From NCBI GenBank assembly GCA_964493785.1, contig CAZBPM010000006.1:98909-162908 (forward strand): a DNA stretch of 64,000 nucleotides, read 5' to 3'. Made by a program: the position numbers and the translations under genes. Shown one piece after another: positions 8,909-17,676 of the stretch (position 1 is the stretch's first letter; every line of letters begins with the position of its first letter). Source of the DNA: Hyphomicrobium_A sp964493785. GTDB taxonomy: Bacteria; Pseudomonadota; Alphaproteobacteria; Rhizobiales; Hyphomicrobiaceae. The notes under the pieces were generated by a model, which saw only the letters and a list, made by a program, of their open reading frames with translations, searched no databases and had not been told where the DNA came from.

Positions 8909-9580
8909 TTATCGGCACATCGGTTGTGAATCCGACTGTCGCCATAGAAGATAAGCAACTGGGAAAGTCGTTATGGAACTCGGCCCGTTCAGGCAGCTGG
9001 CATCGAAATAGAGCGTGTCTCCGCTCTTAAGTGCAAACGTGCGATCACCGTGCCGGTACTCCATCTCCCCCGAAAGCATGTGCAGGAAAACGAGTCCGGG
9101 CTGCACATAGAAGAACGGCGTGCCCTCGCGCTCAGACTTTACTAGGTAGAGCTCCGCTAATCCGTGCCCGGAAAAGTTGTGACCCTGCAGGTAATGTACG
9201 AAGTTGTGCGGCGAGCCTTCGCAAACCACTGGCATGCCTTCGTCGCGCTTTACCAGCTGGCACGGCTTTCGCGTGTCGAGCTCCGCAAACAGCGATGACA
9301 GAGGCAGTTCGAGCTTCTGCGCCAACACGACCAGAACGTCGAGCGTCGGTGTGTAAATTCCTCGCTCGATCCTGGAAAGCAGGCCGTTGGATATGCCGAC
9401 GCGGCGCGCCAGCTCGTTTTGCGCCAGATTGAGCTTGCGGCGGGTTGCCAAGATCATCGCGCCAATTGAGGCGCGTGCGCGGTTGATGTCCAATGCGTCT
9501 ACGCCGAAGTCTCCCACGACTCCCGTCGGGTTCCGGCAGATATTCCGGCCTTTCAGATCGACGCTTTTGGAGCTTTGCAT
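8909..9580 (-). CDS. XRE-family regulator with C-terminal cupin domain
   Basis: The 223-residue protein has an XRE helix-turn-helix at about residues 42-97 (LNLAQNELARRVGISNGLLSRIERG) and a cupin-like small-molecule domain at about 140-215 (HMLSGEMEYRHGDRTFALKSGDTLYFDA). This layout is that of SutR/PuuR-type one-component regulators of amine, sulfur or sugar metabolism. No neighbour reveals the ligand: a pseudogene lies on one side and a gene-poor stretch on the other. The start at 9580 has only a weak upstream GGTGGGA; a later start would shorten the non-conserved leader. Confidence 0.85.
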   Translation of the reverse strand: MQSSKSVDLKGRNICRNPTGVVGDFGVDALDINRARASIGAMILATRRKLNLAQNELARRVGISNGLLSRIERGIYTPTLDVLVVLAQKLELPLSSLFAELDTRKPCQLVKRDEGMPVVCEGSPHNFVHYLQGHNFSGHGLAELYLVKSEREGTPFFYVQPGLVFLHMLSGEMEYRHGDRTFALKSGDTLYFDASCLNGPSSITTFPVAYLLWRQSDSQPMCR

Positions 9581-10542
9581 GTCGTGCGTCCCACCGTGCG
9601 TGCTTCTGGCGAGGCAGAAACTGCGCTCGCATACGCTCGTCTTGCGAAGGTATGCGGAGCAGGGGAATCTGCTGCGCCGTGTTCTCCGTGTTCCCTACGT
9701 CAAACCTAGTAGCTTAGCCTTGCAGATGCTGCGGAGCGCTAGGCAGCGCGCTGGTGGAATAGCGGGCGCATGAAGCGGATTTGCGCGACGCGGTTCTTGC
9801 AACGCGCGGGCCTCGACGACCGGCGCCGCGCTCGCGAGGCTAGCGTCAGTCTGGGCGCATCCAACGGTGACTTTAGGAACGAGGTTCGCGACGCGGGGTG
9901 CGACGGCAGAATTCCCGTCCGATCTCGCTAAAGGCCGGAAGCGCTTTATGTATTCGTGGAATTTTTGGGATGTGTCAGACGACATAACCATCTCGCTTAA
10001 GATGGGGTCGTCCCCGCAGTGTAACCGAGGCGCTAGTCGTCTAGCAGCTATTCAACGTACCGCAAGCGCGACCGAGCGGCAAGCGTTCAGGCTGTCGAGA
10101 GGGGTGCAGACTCCTGAGAGTCCGATCCGTGGCGAGAGGAGTTATTGGGGGCAAGGTCGATGTGATTGCGCGCGCAGTCGCCAGCGATAGTCTGCGGCTC
10201 TAGCGTCACCTTAAGTAGTTGGCCAGACGCCGAGATGCGAGGCGCATCTTCACGCCGCATGGTCGGCGCGCAATCGCTGATTGCAGCCGCGAGCGCGCCT
10301 ATCTGCGAGTGAAGGCGAGACAAATCGGTCAGTCGTTCGCGCGATGCCCCAACGTCAGTGTCCCATTCCTAGATCGCCAATGCCGGCTATCCTACTTGAA
10401 CGCGTAGTCGTCGGCGGAGGCACCCGTGGACATATGCTTTCCCGGACACTAGATTCCGTCCTGTGAAATGGACTTTCTCCAGCAGGACGACCTGCCGTGG
10501 AGTCTGGTTTAAAGGGGACGGCCCCGCAGTTGTGGGGTGGAG
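9581..10542. other. Gene-poor stretch
   Basis: Almost 1 kb without a believable gene. Frames up to about 100 codons occur on both strands but lack family features and good start signals. GC looks lower than in the core part of the window. No tRNA, CRISPR-like or riboswitch-like pattern was recognised. Confidence 0.45.
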
Positions 10543-11733
10543 ATGTCCGCAACCGTTCCCGTTTATCGCCCCTCGAATGCCTTCTCGGAGTTGTTTCCCT
10601 GGTCGACTTGCCTGCGTCTCGCGACGGCATGGGCGGTCGTGATTGCCTTTGAGGCCGGCGGCGAAAGATGGCTTAGCGAATCGCTATCCGCGACTAGCGC
10701 CGCGGTGAGCTTTGTCGTGCTCTTTTCAACAATTCTGATCGCTTCCTTCGGCGTTGCACGCGAGGCGGACAATCTGGCTGACAAACTGGGCGAACCGTAT
10801 GGAACCCTAATCCTGACCCTCTCCGTTGTCATGATCGAGGTCATACTGATCGTGGCGGTGATGGTCGGGCCAGGACAGACGGAAACGATAGCGCGGGATT
10901 CCATCTTCGCCGTCATGATGATCATCATGAACCTGGTCACGGGCTCCTGCGTCTTACTGGGTGGCTTGCGACATGGCGAGCAAGAATACAATTCCCAAGG
11001 CGCGGTTGCCTATCTGTCGATCATCGTACTTCTAACCGGAACGGCACTGGTGCTGCCGAACCTCGTCAGCTCTGGCAATGGTATTTTCGCTCCCGCGCAG
11101 GCGATCGCCTTCACCGTCCTGACTGTGACCCTCTATGCCGCGTTCCTTGTCATGCAGATGAAGGGCTCTCGCCGCTTTTTCATCCAGCCCGAAAAGGGAG
11201 CGCTTGCAATCCCCGCGCATCACTTAAGTCATGCTTCCGCAGCCGACCCAGCAAAGACGAAGCCGTCGTTTGCGGACAAGCGCACGGTTTTCATTCGCTC
11301 CTTCATGCTCATCGCGCTTTTCGTTCCCGTCGCTGTGCTCGCTCACGATCTTGCCATACTGATCAATCTCGGCGTCGAGCATGCAGGCGCTCCGGCGGCG
11401 TTCGGTGGCGTTCTTATCGCCGTCGTCGTGTTTGCTCCCGAATCCATCACGGCCGTTAGGGCGTCGCTGGCCAACCAGATGCAGCGCACCATGAATCTGT
11501 GCTTTGGAGCTTTCGTTTCGACGGTCGGCTTGACGGTGCCCGCGGTTCTCGCCATCGGGCTCATCATCGATAAGACCGTGATATTGGGGCTTGGTGCCGT
11601 CGACACGGCCCTTCTGGTGCTCACCGTTGTGTTGACGACACTAACGTTCTTAGGCGTGCGCACATCGCCGGTGCAGGGACTTATGCATCTCGGCCTGTTT
11701 GCGGTCTATGTCGTGCTGCTCATTCATCCATAG
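10543..11733 (+). CDS. Calcium/cation:proton antiporter, CaCA family (ChaA-like)
   Basis: A 396-residue integral membrane protein with about eleven hydrophobic segments. The two inverted CaCA repeats are visible: the first with GTLILTLSVVMIEVILI (acidic residue in the transport helix), the second with VFAPESITAVRASLANQMQR. The two halves are joined by a charged loop (about residues 205-250). The family exchanges Ca2+ or Na+/K+ for protons at the inner membrane; this one resembles the rhizobial ionic transporter y4hA group. ATG at 10543 with GGGG five bases upstream is preferred; a GTG at 10537 is an alternative. Confidence 0.88.
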   Translation: MSATVPVYRPSNAFSELFPWSTCLRLATAWAVVIAFEAGGERWLSESLSATSAAVSFVVLFSTILIASFGVAREADNLADKLGEPYGTLILTLSVVMIEVILIVAVMVGPGQTETIARDSIFAVMMIIMNLVTGSCVLLGGLRHGEQEYNSQGAVAYLSIIVLLTGTALVLPNLVSSGNGIFAPAQAIAFTVLTVTLYAAFLVMQMKGSRRFFIQPEKGALAIPAHHLSHASAADPAKTKPSFADKRTVFIRSFMLIALFVPVAVLAHDLAILINLGVEHAGAPAAFGGVLIAVVVFAPESITAVRASLANQMQRTMNLCFGAFVSTVGLTVPAVLAIGLIIDKTVILGLGAVDTALLVLTVVLTTLTFLGVRTSPVQGLMHLGLFAVYVVLLIHP

Positions 11734-11984
11734 GACGACACATGCAGCACGTCTGCGATTCATGTGCCTTAAACGGCGTGCGGCATTGGCGATTGTCCCT
11801 CTAGATCGTTCTCATTCGGAAAATGTTTTCCCACCTAGAAACATTGGGCGATTGTGGTGCTGAATCGCTTCAGGAGCGAATTCAAAAAGCCAACACTCGA
11901 TGCCGGTATTACGTTCGATCGTAGACATCGTAAGGACGCTTCAACTAGCTTCCATTGGTGTAGCTTTTGTAAGAGTCGAAGTTC

Positions 11985-14171
11985 ATGCGTATCACGGTGT
12001 TGGTCGTGTCGGCAGTATCGTGCACGACGTGGAATAGCTTAGGTTTCGCTCAGGAAACGCAGCAGCTTCCTGCTCTGACCGTCACGACGACGCCGTCGAA
12101 CCCTAAAGCCAAGAAGGCGACAGCGCCTCCCGCCAAATCAAAGTCCACGGGGGCCCCCGCGCTCCAGCTGGACTCTGCGACGAAGTCCCAAACCACGGGC
12201 GTCGACGCGCTCGATCCGCGCCTCGGCAATATAGGCGCCGCGCAGACAAGCAGCGAAGGCTTCGTGCCGGCAGAACAGCTGTTGGAGAGACCCGCCTATC
12301 GGGTTGGCGAAATATTGGAGGCGGTGCCTGGCCTCGTCGTCACCCAGCACAGCGGCGACGGAAAGGCCAACCAGTATTTCATGCGTGGCTTCAACCTCGA
12401 CCACGGCACCGACATTGCCATCACGATGGACGCGATGCCGGTGAACATGCGGACGCACGGCCACGGCCAGGGTTATGCAGACACCAATTTCGTTATCCCT
12501 GAAATCATGCGGGGTCTTTCGTTCCGCAAAGGCCCTTACTTCGCCTCGGAAGGCGATTTCTCCTCGGCGGGTGCCGTTCATCTCGATGTGGTCGATTCGC
12601 TCGAGAAGAATTTCGCGCAGCTCGAGATCGGCAGCTTCGGTCACCGCCGCGCCGTGACGGGCATGTCCGCGCCGGTCGGCCTCGATGGCACGATCATGAT
12701 CGCCGGAGAAGCCGTGAAGTTCGACGGACCGTGGGATCGGCCCGATGATTTGCGCAAACTCAACAGCGTCGTTCGCTATTCGAACGGTACCTACGAGAAT
12801 GGCTTCGCGCTGACCGCGATGGCGTACTCGGGCCATTGGTACGCCACCGACCAAATTCCGCAGCGGGCTGTCGATGAGGGGTTCATCGGCCGCTTCGGCT
12901 ATATCGATCCGACCGACGGTGGCGTCTCCCATCGCTACAGCCTGTCAGCGCGCTGGCACGAGACGGACGCGAACTCGGCGACCCGCGTCAATGCCTATCT
13001 GGTCAAGAGCGACCTCGATCTCTTCAATAACTTCTCCTATCTCCTGAACGACCCCGTCAACGGCGATCAGTTTCAACAAACCGACAACCGCACGATCGCC
13101 GGCGCGAGCGCCAGCACAACCTACTTCGGCGTCCTCTCAAGCGGGCAGACGCTCGCAACCACGGTAGGTATCCAGGGCCGCTACGACGACATCGGCGTCG
13201 GCCTCTTCAACACCAAGGATCGTGCACGCCTCTCGACGGTCCGTCAGGACAATGTACGGGAGGCGAGCGTCGGCCTCTTCGCAGAAAGCACCGTGCGCTG
13301 GACTGATTGGATCCGGGCCACGGTGGGACTGAGGGGAGACATGTTTTCTGCCGACGTGGAAAGCGGCCTTGAAGCCAACTCTGGCGACGACGTAGATGCG
13401 ATCCTTAGCCCCAAGTTCGGCTTAGTGTTCGGACCGTGGGCCGACACCGAACTCTATTTGAATGCCGGTCGCGGGTTTCACAGCAATGATGCACGCGGCG
13501 TGATGACGACCATCGATCCGGTCAGCGGCGACCTCGTGGACCGTGCCCCGTTCCTCGTACGCTCACAAGGCGCTGAGGTGGGGCTGCGCTCACAGCCAAA
13601 CGGAATCGTGACCAGCACCTTCTCTGTGTTCGTGCTCGATTTCGATTCCGAGATCGTCTTCGTCGGCGATGCCGGTACGACGGAGGCAAGTCTCCCGAGC
13701 CGGCGCATCGGCGCTGAGTACACGCTGCAGGCGCGGCTCGCGTCGTGGATGGCACTCGATCTCGATGCCGCTTACACGCGCGCACGGTTCAGGGACGAAG
13801 ACCCAGGGGCACCCGGCCGTCGAATTCCCGGCGCGATTGAGGGTGTGGTCGGTGCGGGCCTGTCGTTTGACAATCTGGACGGATGGTTCGGCGGTGTGAA
13901 TGTTCGCTACTTCGGTGCGCGGCCGCTGATCGAGGACAACAGCGTCCGCTCCAAGTCGAGTTCCCCTGTGTCTGGACGTATTGGATACAGGTTCGCCGAC
14001 GGGTTCATCGTGCGGCTCGACGGATTCAACCTCCTCGACCAGACATCGAGCCAGATCGACTACTACTATGCCTCTCGGCTGCCGGGCGAAAATCCGGACG
14101 GTGCCGACGATATTCATTTCCATCCGCTCGAGCCGCGCTCGTTCCGGCTTTCACTGACGAAGCACTGGTAG
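11985..14171 (+). CDS. TonB-dependent outer-membrane receptor
   Basis: The 728-residue protein has a signal peptide (to about residue 23, ending FAQ), a low-complexity Lys/Thr/Pro/Ala-rich stretch (about 35-65), a plug domain (about 95-205, with VPGLVVTQHSGDGKANQYF, MRGFNLDHGTDIA and a GDFSSAGAVHLD end) and a 22-strand barrel ending in an aromatic residue (SLTKHW), as outer-membrane barrels do. The His-rich loop NMRTHGHGQGY in the plug region is typical of one uncharacterised receptor subgroup. The substrate is unknown. It may sit with the antiporter upstream in a metal or cation theme, but no ABC transporter or regulator is adjacent to test this. Confidence 0.9.
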   Translation: MRITVLVVSAVSCTTWNSLGFAQETQQLPALTVTTTPSNPKAKKATAPPAKSKSTGAPALQLDSATKSQTTGVDALDPRLGNIGAAQTSSEGFVPAEQLLERPAYRVGEILEAVPGLVVTQHSGDGKANQYFMRGFNLDHGTDIAITMDAMPVNMRTHGHGQGYADTNFVIPEIMRGLSFRKGPYFASEGDFSSAGAVHLDVVDSLEKNFAQLEIGSFGHRRAVTGMSAPVGLDGTIMIAGEAVKFDGPWDRPDDLRKLNSVVRYSNGTYENGFALTAMAYSGHWYATDQIPQRAVDEGFIGRFGYIDPTDGGVSHRYSLSARWHETDANSATRVNAYLVKSDLDLFNNFSYLLNDPVNGDQFQQTDNRTIAGASASTTYFGVLSSGQTLATTVGIQGRYDDIGVGLFNTKDRARLSTVRQDNVREASVGLFAESTVRWTDWIRATVGLRGDMFSADVESGLEANSGDDVDAILSPKFGLVFGPWADTELYLNAGRGFHSNDARGVMTTIDPVSGDLVDRAPFLVRSQGAEVGLRSQPNGIVTSTFSVFVLDFDSEIVFVGDAGTTEASLPSRRIGAEYTLQARLASWMALDLDAAYTRARFRDEDPGAPGRRIPGAIEGVVGAGLSFDNLDGWFGGVNVRYFGARPLIEDNSVRSKSSSPVSGRIGYRFADGFIVRLDGFNLLDQTSSQIDYYYASRLPGENPDGADDIHFHPLEPRSFRLSLTKHW

Positions 14172-14646
14172 TTTTGGCGCATGGATCATCTGCGGCCGCT
14201 GGTCTGGCGCTGACGAAACGCGCTGCCAGCGGCGCAATGTTTGAGAGCCTTCTGCGATTCGGTCCCTGCCCCAGTCTACGCCAATGAGGGGCTCGACCTC
14301 CGCGACGACGCTGGGCAATTGGGTCGGCGCCTCATCTGTGAATCTGAAACTGCTGCGCGAAGCGATCGAGCCCGCAGCTTTCATCACCGAGCGCCGGCGG
14401 ATACATCGGTTGACGGCTGACCAACTGGTGCCTGGCGCCCAACCGAACTTCACAGTCGCAGTGAGATGTCGACGGATGGGCTGTGAGGTTTGCGGAGCGG
14501 AAAACGACAGGAGCAGCGAGCATCATTGCTTGAGGAATGAGAGGTGCCGCAATGCTAGGTGCGCGCTCTTGCGCTGGTTCTGGTGGCAGCTTTGCACGTG
14601 GAGTGTCAGGCGGCCGGCAGGGTGGCCGGCCGCCTGGCATTTCGCT
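14172..14646. other. Intergenic between convergent genes
   Basis: About 475 bp between the receptor gene and the convergent permease gene. Frames here lack coding character. The one clear element is the hairpin at 14607-14636. Confidence 0.5.
14607..14636 (-). terminator. Strong hairpin downstream of the APC permease gene
   Basis: A perfect 12-bp inverted repeat (CAGGCGGCCGGC and its complement) around a 6-base loop, 10 bp beyond the permease stop codon. No U-tract follows on the minus strand, so it is either a weak intrinsic terminator or an mRNA-stabilising stem-loop. Confidence 0.6.
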
Positions 14647-16275
14647 TCATGGTGCCTGATAGGTGGCGAGAAGGTGACCGCCATAGATTGTCAAGCCGCC
14701 CGCGAGAAGCGTCAGATACGGCAGGATACCAGCGCGACGCGGAATAGGCCGGCCATTCACTTCCAGATCGTCCTGCATCCAACTCGGGAACTTGCCGCCG
14801 TCAGTCACATAGTGGCGGTAGAAGAAGATCGGAATGATGCCGGCCACAATGAGAAGGCTGGTCAGCAACACGCGCTGGCCCCAGAAGTCTGCACCCCACC
14901 CCATGATGAGCAGATTGAGGAAGCCGCAAACAGCGCCGACTGCTAGCAACCAGTTCGGAGCGCGGTAGGGCCGCTCCTGATCCGGTCGGTCAATCCTGTG
15001 TAGCCACCCCGCCTGCAGATTGAGGAACACGAAGATCATGTAGGTCGTGTTCGCCAGGACGATGAGGAAAACATAGTCTGAGATCGACAGCAGCACCGTG
15101 TTGACCGCGAGATCCGTCCACATTGCTGCCACCGGAGCACCGTGGCTGTTGACGCGCGACAAGTACTTCGGCAGCCAACCGTCATACGAGCCCTGGTACA
15201 GCGTGCGGGACGAGCCGGCCATAGCCGTCATGACGACGAGGCAGATTGAAAGTGTGAGCGTCGCGATGACCAAATTGCTCAACATGGGGCCGGCACCGAC
15301 CATTTTTGCCATGACCTGCCCCACTCCCGTGCCGTCGTAAATTCCGGGGTCCAACAGGCCGTCGAGGCCGAGATACCCTTGGAATGCGACAGGAACGAGC
15401 GTGAAGAACGCAATGCAAAGCAAGCCGGAATAGACGAGTGCGCGAACCGTATCGTAACCCGGGTTCTTGAACTCGCTCACGTAGCAAACCGCCGTTTCGA
15501 AAGGATAGGTGGACCAAGCCGCGAGCAAAAGGCACGCCATGAGTGTGGTCATGCCCACCATGTCCCAGGCTCCGGGCACAGGCTTGCCGGCTGCGTCGTG
15601 CACGAGCGGTACAAACGGCGTGAAGTTCTGTGTCTGAATATCGCCCGTCAGCAACGGCACGATACCGATCAAGAGAAGTGGCAGCAGAACGGCGATCGCA
15701 ATGATCATCTGAACACGCGCCGCCTTCAGAATCCCACGATGCTGTATCGTGAACACCGCGAGCATCAGCGCCAGACCAAGGAAGAAGGTGGCGTTGAGCC
15801 GAACGACGATGCCTTCCTTGATGAAGCTGAGATCAAACAAGTTGATCTGCCACGTCCTGATCAGAGAATCAGCCGGAAATAGGAGATTGAGGACATACCC
15901 CGCCGCGAGGCCCGAGCCTATGGCGAGTACAGGCGACCATGAGAACCAGTTCGCCCATACGGAGATCGGCCCCAGCATCTTGCCGTACGGCACCCAAGCA
16001 ATTGCACCATACACGGATGCTCCGCCGGACTTTTTGGGAAAGAGGCCGGAGATCTCGGCGTAGGTGAAGCATTGAAGGAAGCCGATCAACATCGAAAGGA
16101 TCCACACACCTGCCGAAATATTGCCCGCCGCTGACGCCACCGCGCCTACCGAGAACAGCACAAGCACAGGCGTGCCGGACGCGATCCAGAAGGCGTGCGT
16201 CCAATTCAGCGTGCGGCCCATCGTGCCCAGCTGTTCGGGCACGCCTTGCGCAGAGGATAAAACTGCCTCCGACAT
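14647..16275 (-). CDS. APC-superfamily permease, candidate guanidine or amine importer
   Basis: A 542-residue transporter with about 12-13 membrane segments and the amino acid-polyamine-organocation fold. The unwound first helix reads SAAGNISAGVW, followed by FTYAEISGLFPKKSGGASVYG, which is typical of the family; a charged C-terminal loop contains SWMQDDLEVNGRPIP. The substrate cannot be read directly. The adjacent LysR gene and the guanidinase-like gene beyond it make guanidine or a related amine a reasonable guess, while plain amino-acid uptake remains possible. It is read in the same direction as the LysR gene, with a 182 bp gap between them. Confidence 0.85.
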   Translation of the reverse strand: MSEAVLSSAQGVPEQLGTMGRTLNWTHAFWIASGTPVLVLFSVGAVASAAGNISAGVWILSMLIGFLQCFTYAEISGLFPKKSGGASVYGAIAWVPYGKMLGPISVWANWFSWSPVLAIGSGLAAGYVLNLLFPADSLIRTWQINLFDLSFIKEGIVVRLNATFFLGLALMLAVFTIQHRGILKAARVQMIIAIAVLLPLLLIGIVPLLTGDIQTQNFTPFVPLVHDAAGKPVPGAWDMVGMTTLMACLLLAAWSTYPFETAVCYVSEFKNPGYDTVRALVYSGLLCIAFFTLVPVAFQGYLGLDGLLDPGIYDGTGVGQVMAKMVGAGPMLSNLVIATLTLSICLVVMTAMAGSSRTLYQGSYDGWLPKYLSRVNSHGAPVAAMWTDLAVNTVLLSISDYVFLIVLANTTYMIFVFLNLQAGWLHRIDRPDQERPYRAPNWLLAVGAVCGFLNLLIMGWGADFWGQRVLLTSLLIVAGIIPIFFYRHYVTDGGKFPSWMQDDLEVNGRPIPRRAGILPYLTLLAGGLTIYGGHLLATYQAP

Positions 16276-16457
16276 CCCTACTCCCCCATATTGAGTTTCT
16301 TATTTCAGGCTCCGTATCCCAGTTTCGAGATAACAAGCCCCAGGTTGCAGGAGATCACAGGGATGCGACTGGGAAACTCCCCAGGCCGCTATTTATTACA
16401 TTGACGGATTTGATGTTTGAGAAACCAGCGTCGATCGTCGGATGCGAATAGTTGCGA

Positions 16458-17453
16458 TCAATTCGCCTTCACAACGAAATCGCGTGTTTCTGGATCGCTG
16501 GGAAATATCAGGTCTTCGCCCACGCTCGGCTTGTTCGCAACAGCGCGGTTTGCCTTCTTGCTCACCTCCTCCATGAACCGGTCAGTCACCAGCCGCTTTG
16601 GCGCGTGGCGGTTCGACATCGCATAGATATCGCATGCCGGGCCGAGCGATCTTGAAGTGAGTGGCCAGAGCGTCCCCTTCCTCACATCAGCCGCCGCCAT
16701 TCGCTCAGGCAGCAAACAGATTCCCAGTCCCAAGACAGCGAGGCGCCTTGCTTCCTCGAGGTTTGGAGTGGTTGCTGCGACGTGCTTCCCGAGACCGTGG
16801 CGCAGACGGTAGTACGTCAGACTGTCGGGTTCGTCAGCGCCGGTGAGGATGAGCGGCTCGTTGGACAGCGACTCCACTTTATCCAGTGACGCTCCGAACA
16901 GGTGGTGGCGCTTCCCGCAGTAGACGAGGTGCACTTCTCGCGTGAGGAACGCGTACTCGAGTTCGGGGTACTTTGTGTGCACGGGCGCGATGCCAACATC
17001 GACCTCGTTGCGCAGAACAGCGAGCGAGATCGTCTCCCAGGTGGCCACCTCGATCTGCAACTCGACCAAAGGGCAACGCGCGCTGTAGGCAACCAGCAGC
17101 TTGTCGAACTTCGCACTCACAAAATTGCTGATAGTGCGCAAACGCAGCCGACCGCGCAGCTCCTGTGAGACGTTGTCCAGGCTGTCCGGAATCCTGTCGA
17201 GCTTGCCATAGACCTCGCTCACGCACTCGAAGAGAATTCTACCCTCGTCTGTCAGCTCGAAACCAGCGGGCCCACGGCGGCAGAGCTTCTTACCAAGATG
17301 TCTCTCGAGCCTCTGCAGTGCGAGACTTATCGTGGATTGCTTGCGCCACAGAGCGTTGGCCGCGGACGTCACGCCGTTCGCCTCGACTATACCGTGAAAG
17401 ACCTTGAGGAGATTCCAGTCGAGGTTGAGGCAAAACTTCTGACGCGCTCTCAT
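16458..17453 (-). CDS. LysR-type transcriptional regulator
   Basis: The 331-residue protein has the N-terminal winged helix-turn-helix (about residues 10-70: LLKVFHGIVEANGVTSAA, STISLALQRLERHLG) and a periplasmic-binding-protein-like effector domain (about 95-300). The ATG at 17453 has GGGAG seven bases upstream and is preferred to one at 17486. It is divergent from the guanidinase-like gene across 223 bp, the classic arrangement in which a LysR protein controls its neighbour in response to the substrate. The effector is unknown; guanidine is the inference from context. Confidence 0.9.
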   Translation of the reverse strand: MRARQKFCLNLDWNLLKVFHGIVEANGVTSAANALWRKQSTISLALQRLERHLGKKLCRRGPAGFELTDEGRILFECVSEVYGKLDRIPDSLDNVSQELRGRLRLRTISNFVSAKFDKLLVAYSARCPLVELQIEVATWETISLAVLRNEVDVGIAPVHTKYPELEYAFLTREVHLVYCGKRHHLFGASLDKVESLSNEPLILTGADEPDSLTYYRLRHGLGKHVAATTPNLEEARRLAVLGLGICLLPERMAAADVRKGTLWPLTSRSLGPACDIYAMSNRHAPKRLVTDRFMEEVSKKANRAVANKPSVGEDLIFPSDPETRDFVVKAN

Positions 17454-17581
17454 GCATGCTCTCCCGCGGCACAAGGGCCGGGCCATCGGCCCGTCGCACT
17501 ACGAGCAGCGAAGTCTACAGATCCCCGGATGCCCCGCAAGCACAAGTGCGCTGCAACATCAGACAGTTGCCGTTGAAGCAT

Positions 17582-17606
17582 TGATCACGCCAATGATCAC
17601 GATTGG
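17582..17606. promoter_or_regulatory. Candidate LysR operator
   Basis: Two TGATCACG elements start 12 bp apart (17582 and 17594), about one helical turn, and the second sits inside an inverted repeat CCAAT-N7-ATTGG (17590-17606). The site lies in the divergent LysR/guanidinase intergenic region, about 70 bp before the enzyme gene. This placement fits a LysR recall or activation site, but no binding data exist. Confidence 0.4.
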
Positions 17607-17676
17607 AACTTGGGGAGTTTTCATCAGAGCAGGTGCTTCTATCTTCGTGGGGGGCGCAGGAACCAAGGTTAGTTCG

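Noticed and set aside
9695..9991. Minus-strand frame of 98 codons in the gene-poor stretch
   Set aside because: There is no recognisable motif, no good start signal and no neighbour relation.
12138..12932. Minus-strand open frame of 264 codons
   Set aside because: It is antisense to the TonB-dependent receptor plug domain and has no coherent features.
14284..14946. Plus-strand frame crossing the intergenic region into the permease gene
   Set aside because: The part over the permease gene is a shadow and the rest shows no family features or start signal.
17454..17676. Possible guanidine riboswitch before the guanidinase-like gene
   Set aside because: I looked for ykkC-type and ACGR-loop hairpin patterns here and upstream of the permease gene and saw none; a LysR protein can supply the control.
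17452..17676. N-terminal extension of the guanidinase-like protein
   Set aside because: It would overlap the LysR gene start and its residues lack homology-like character; the ATG at 17677 begins the His-rich region with a ribosome binding site.
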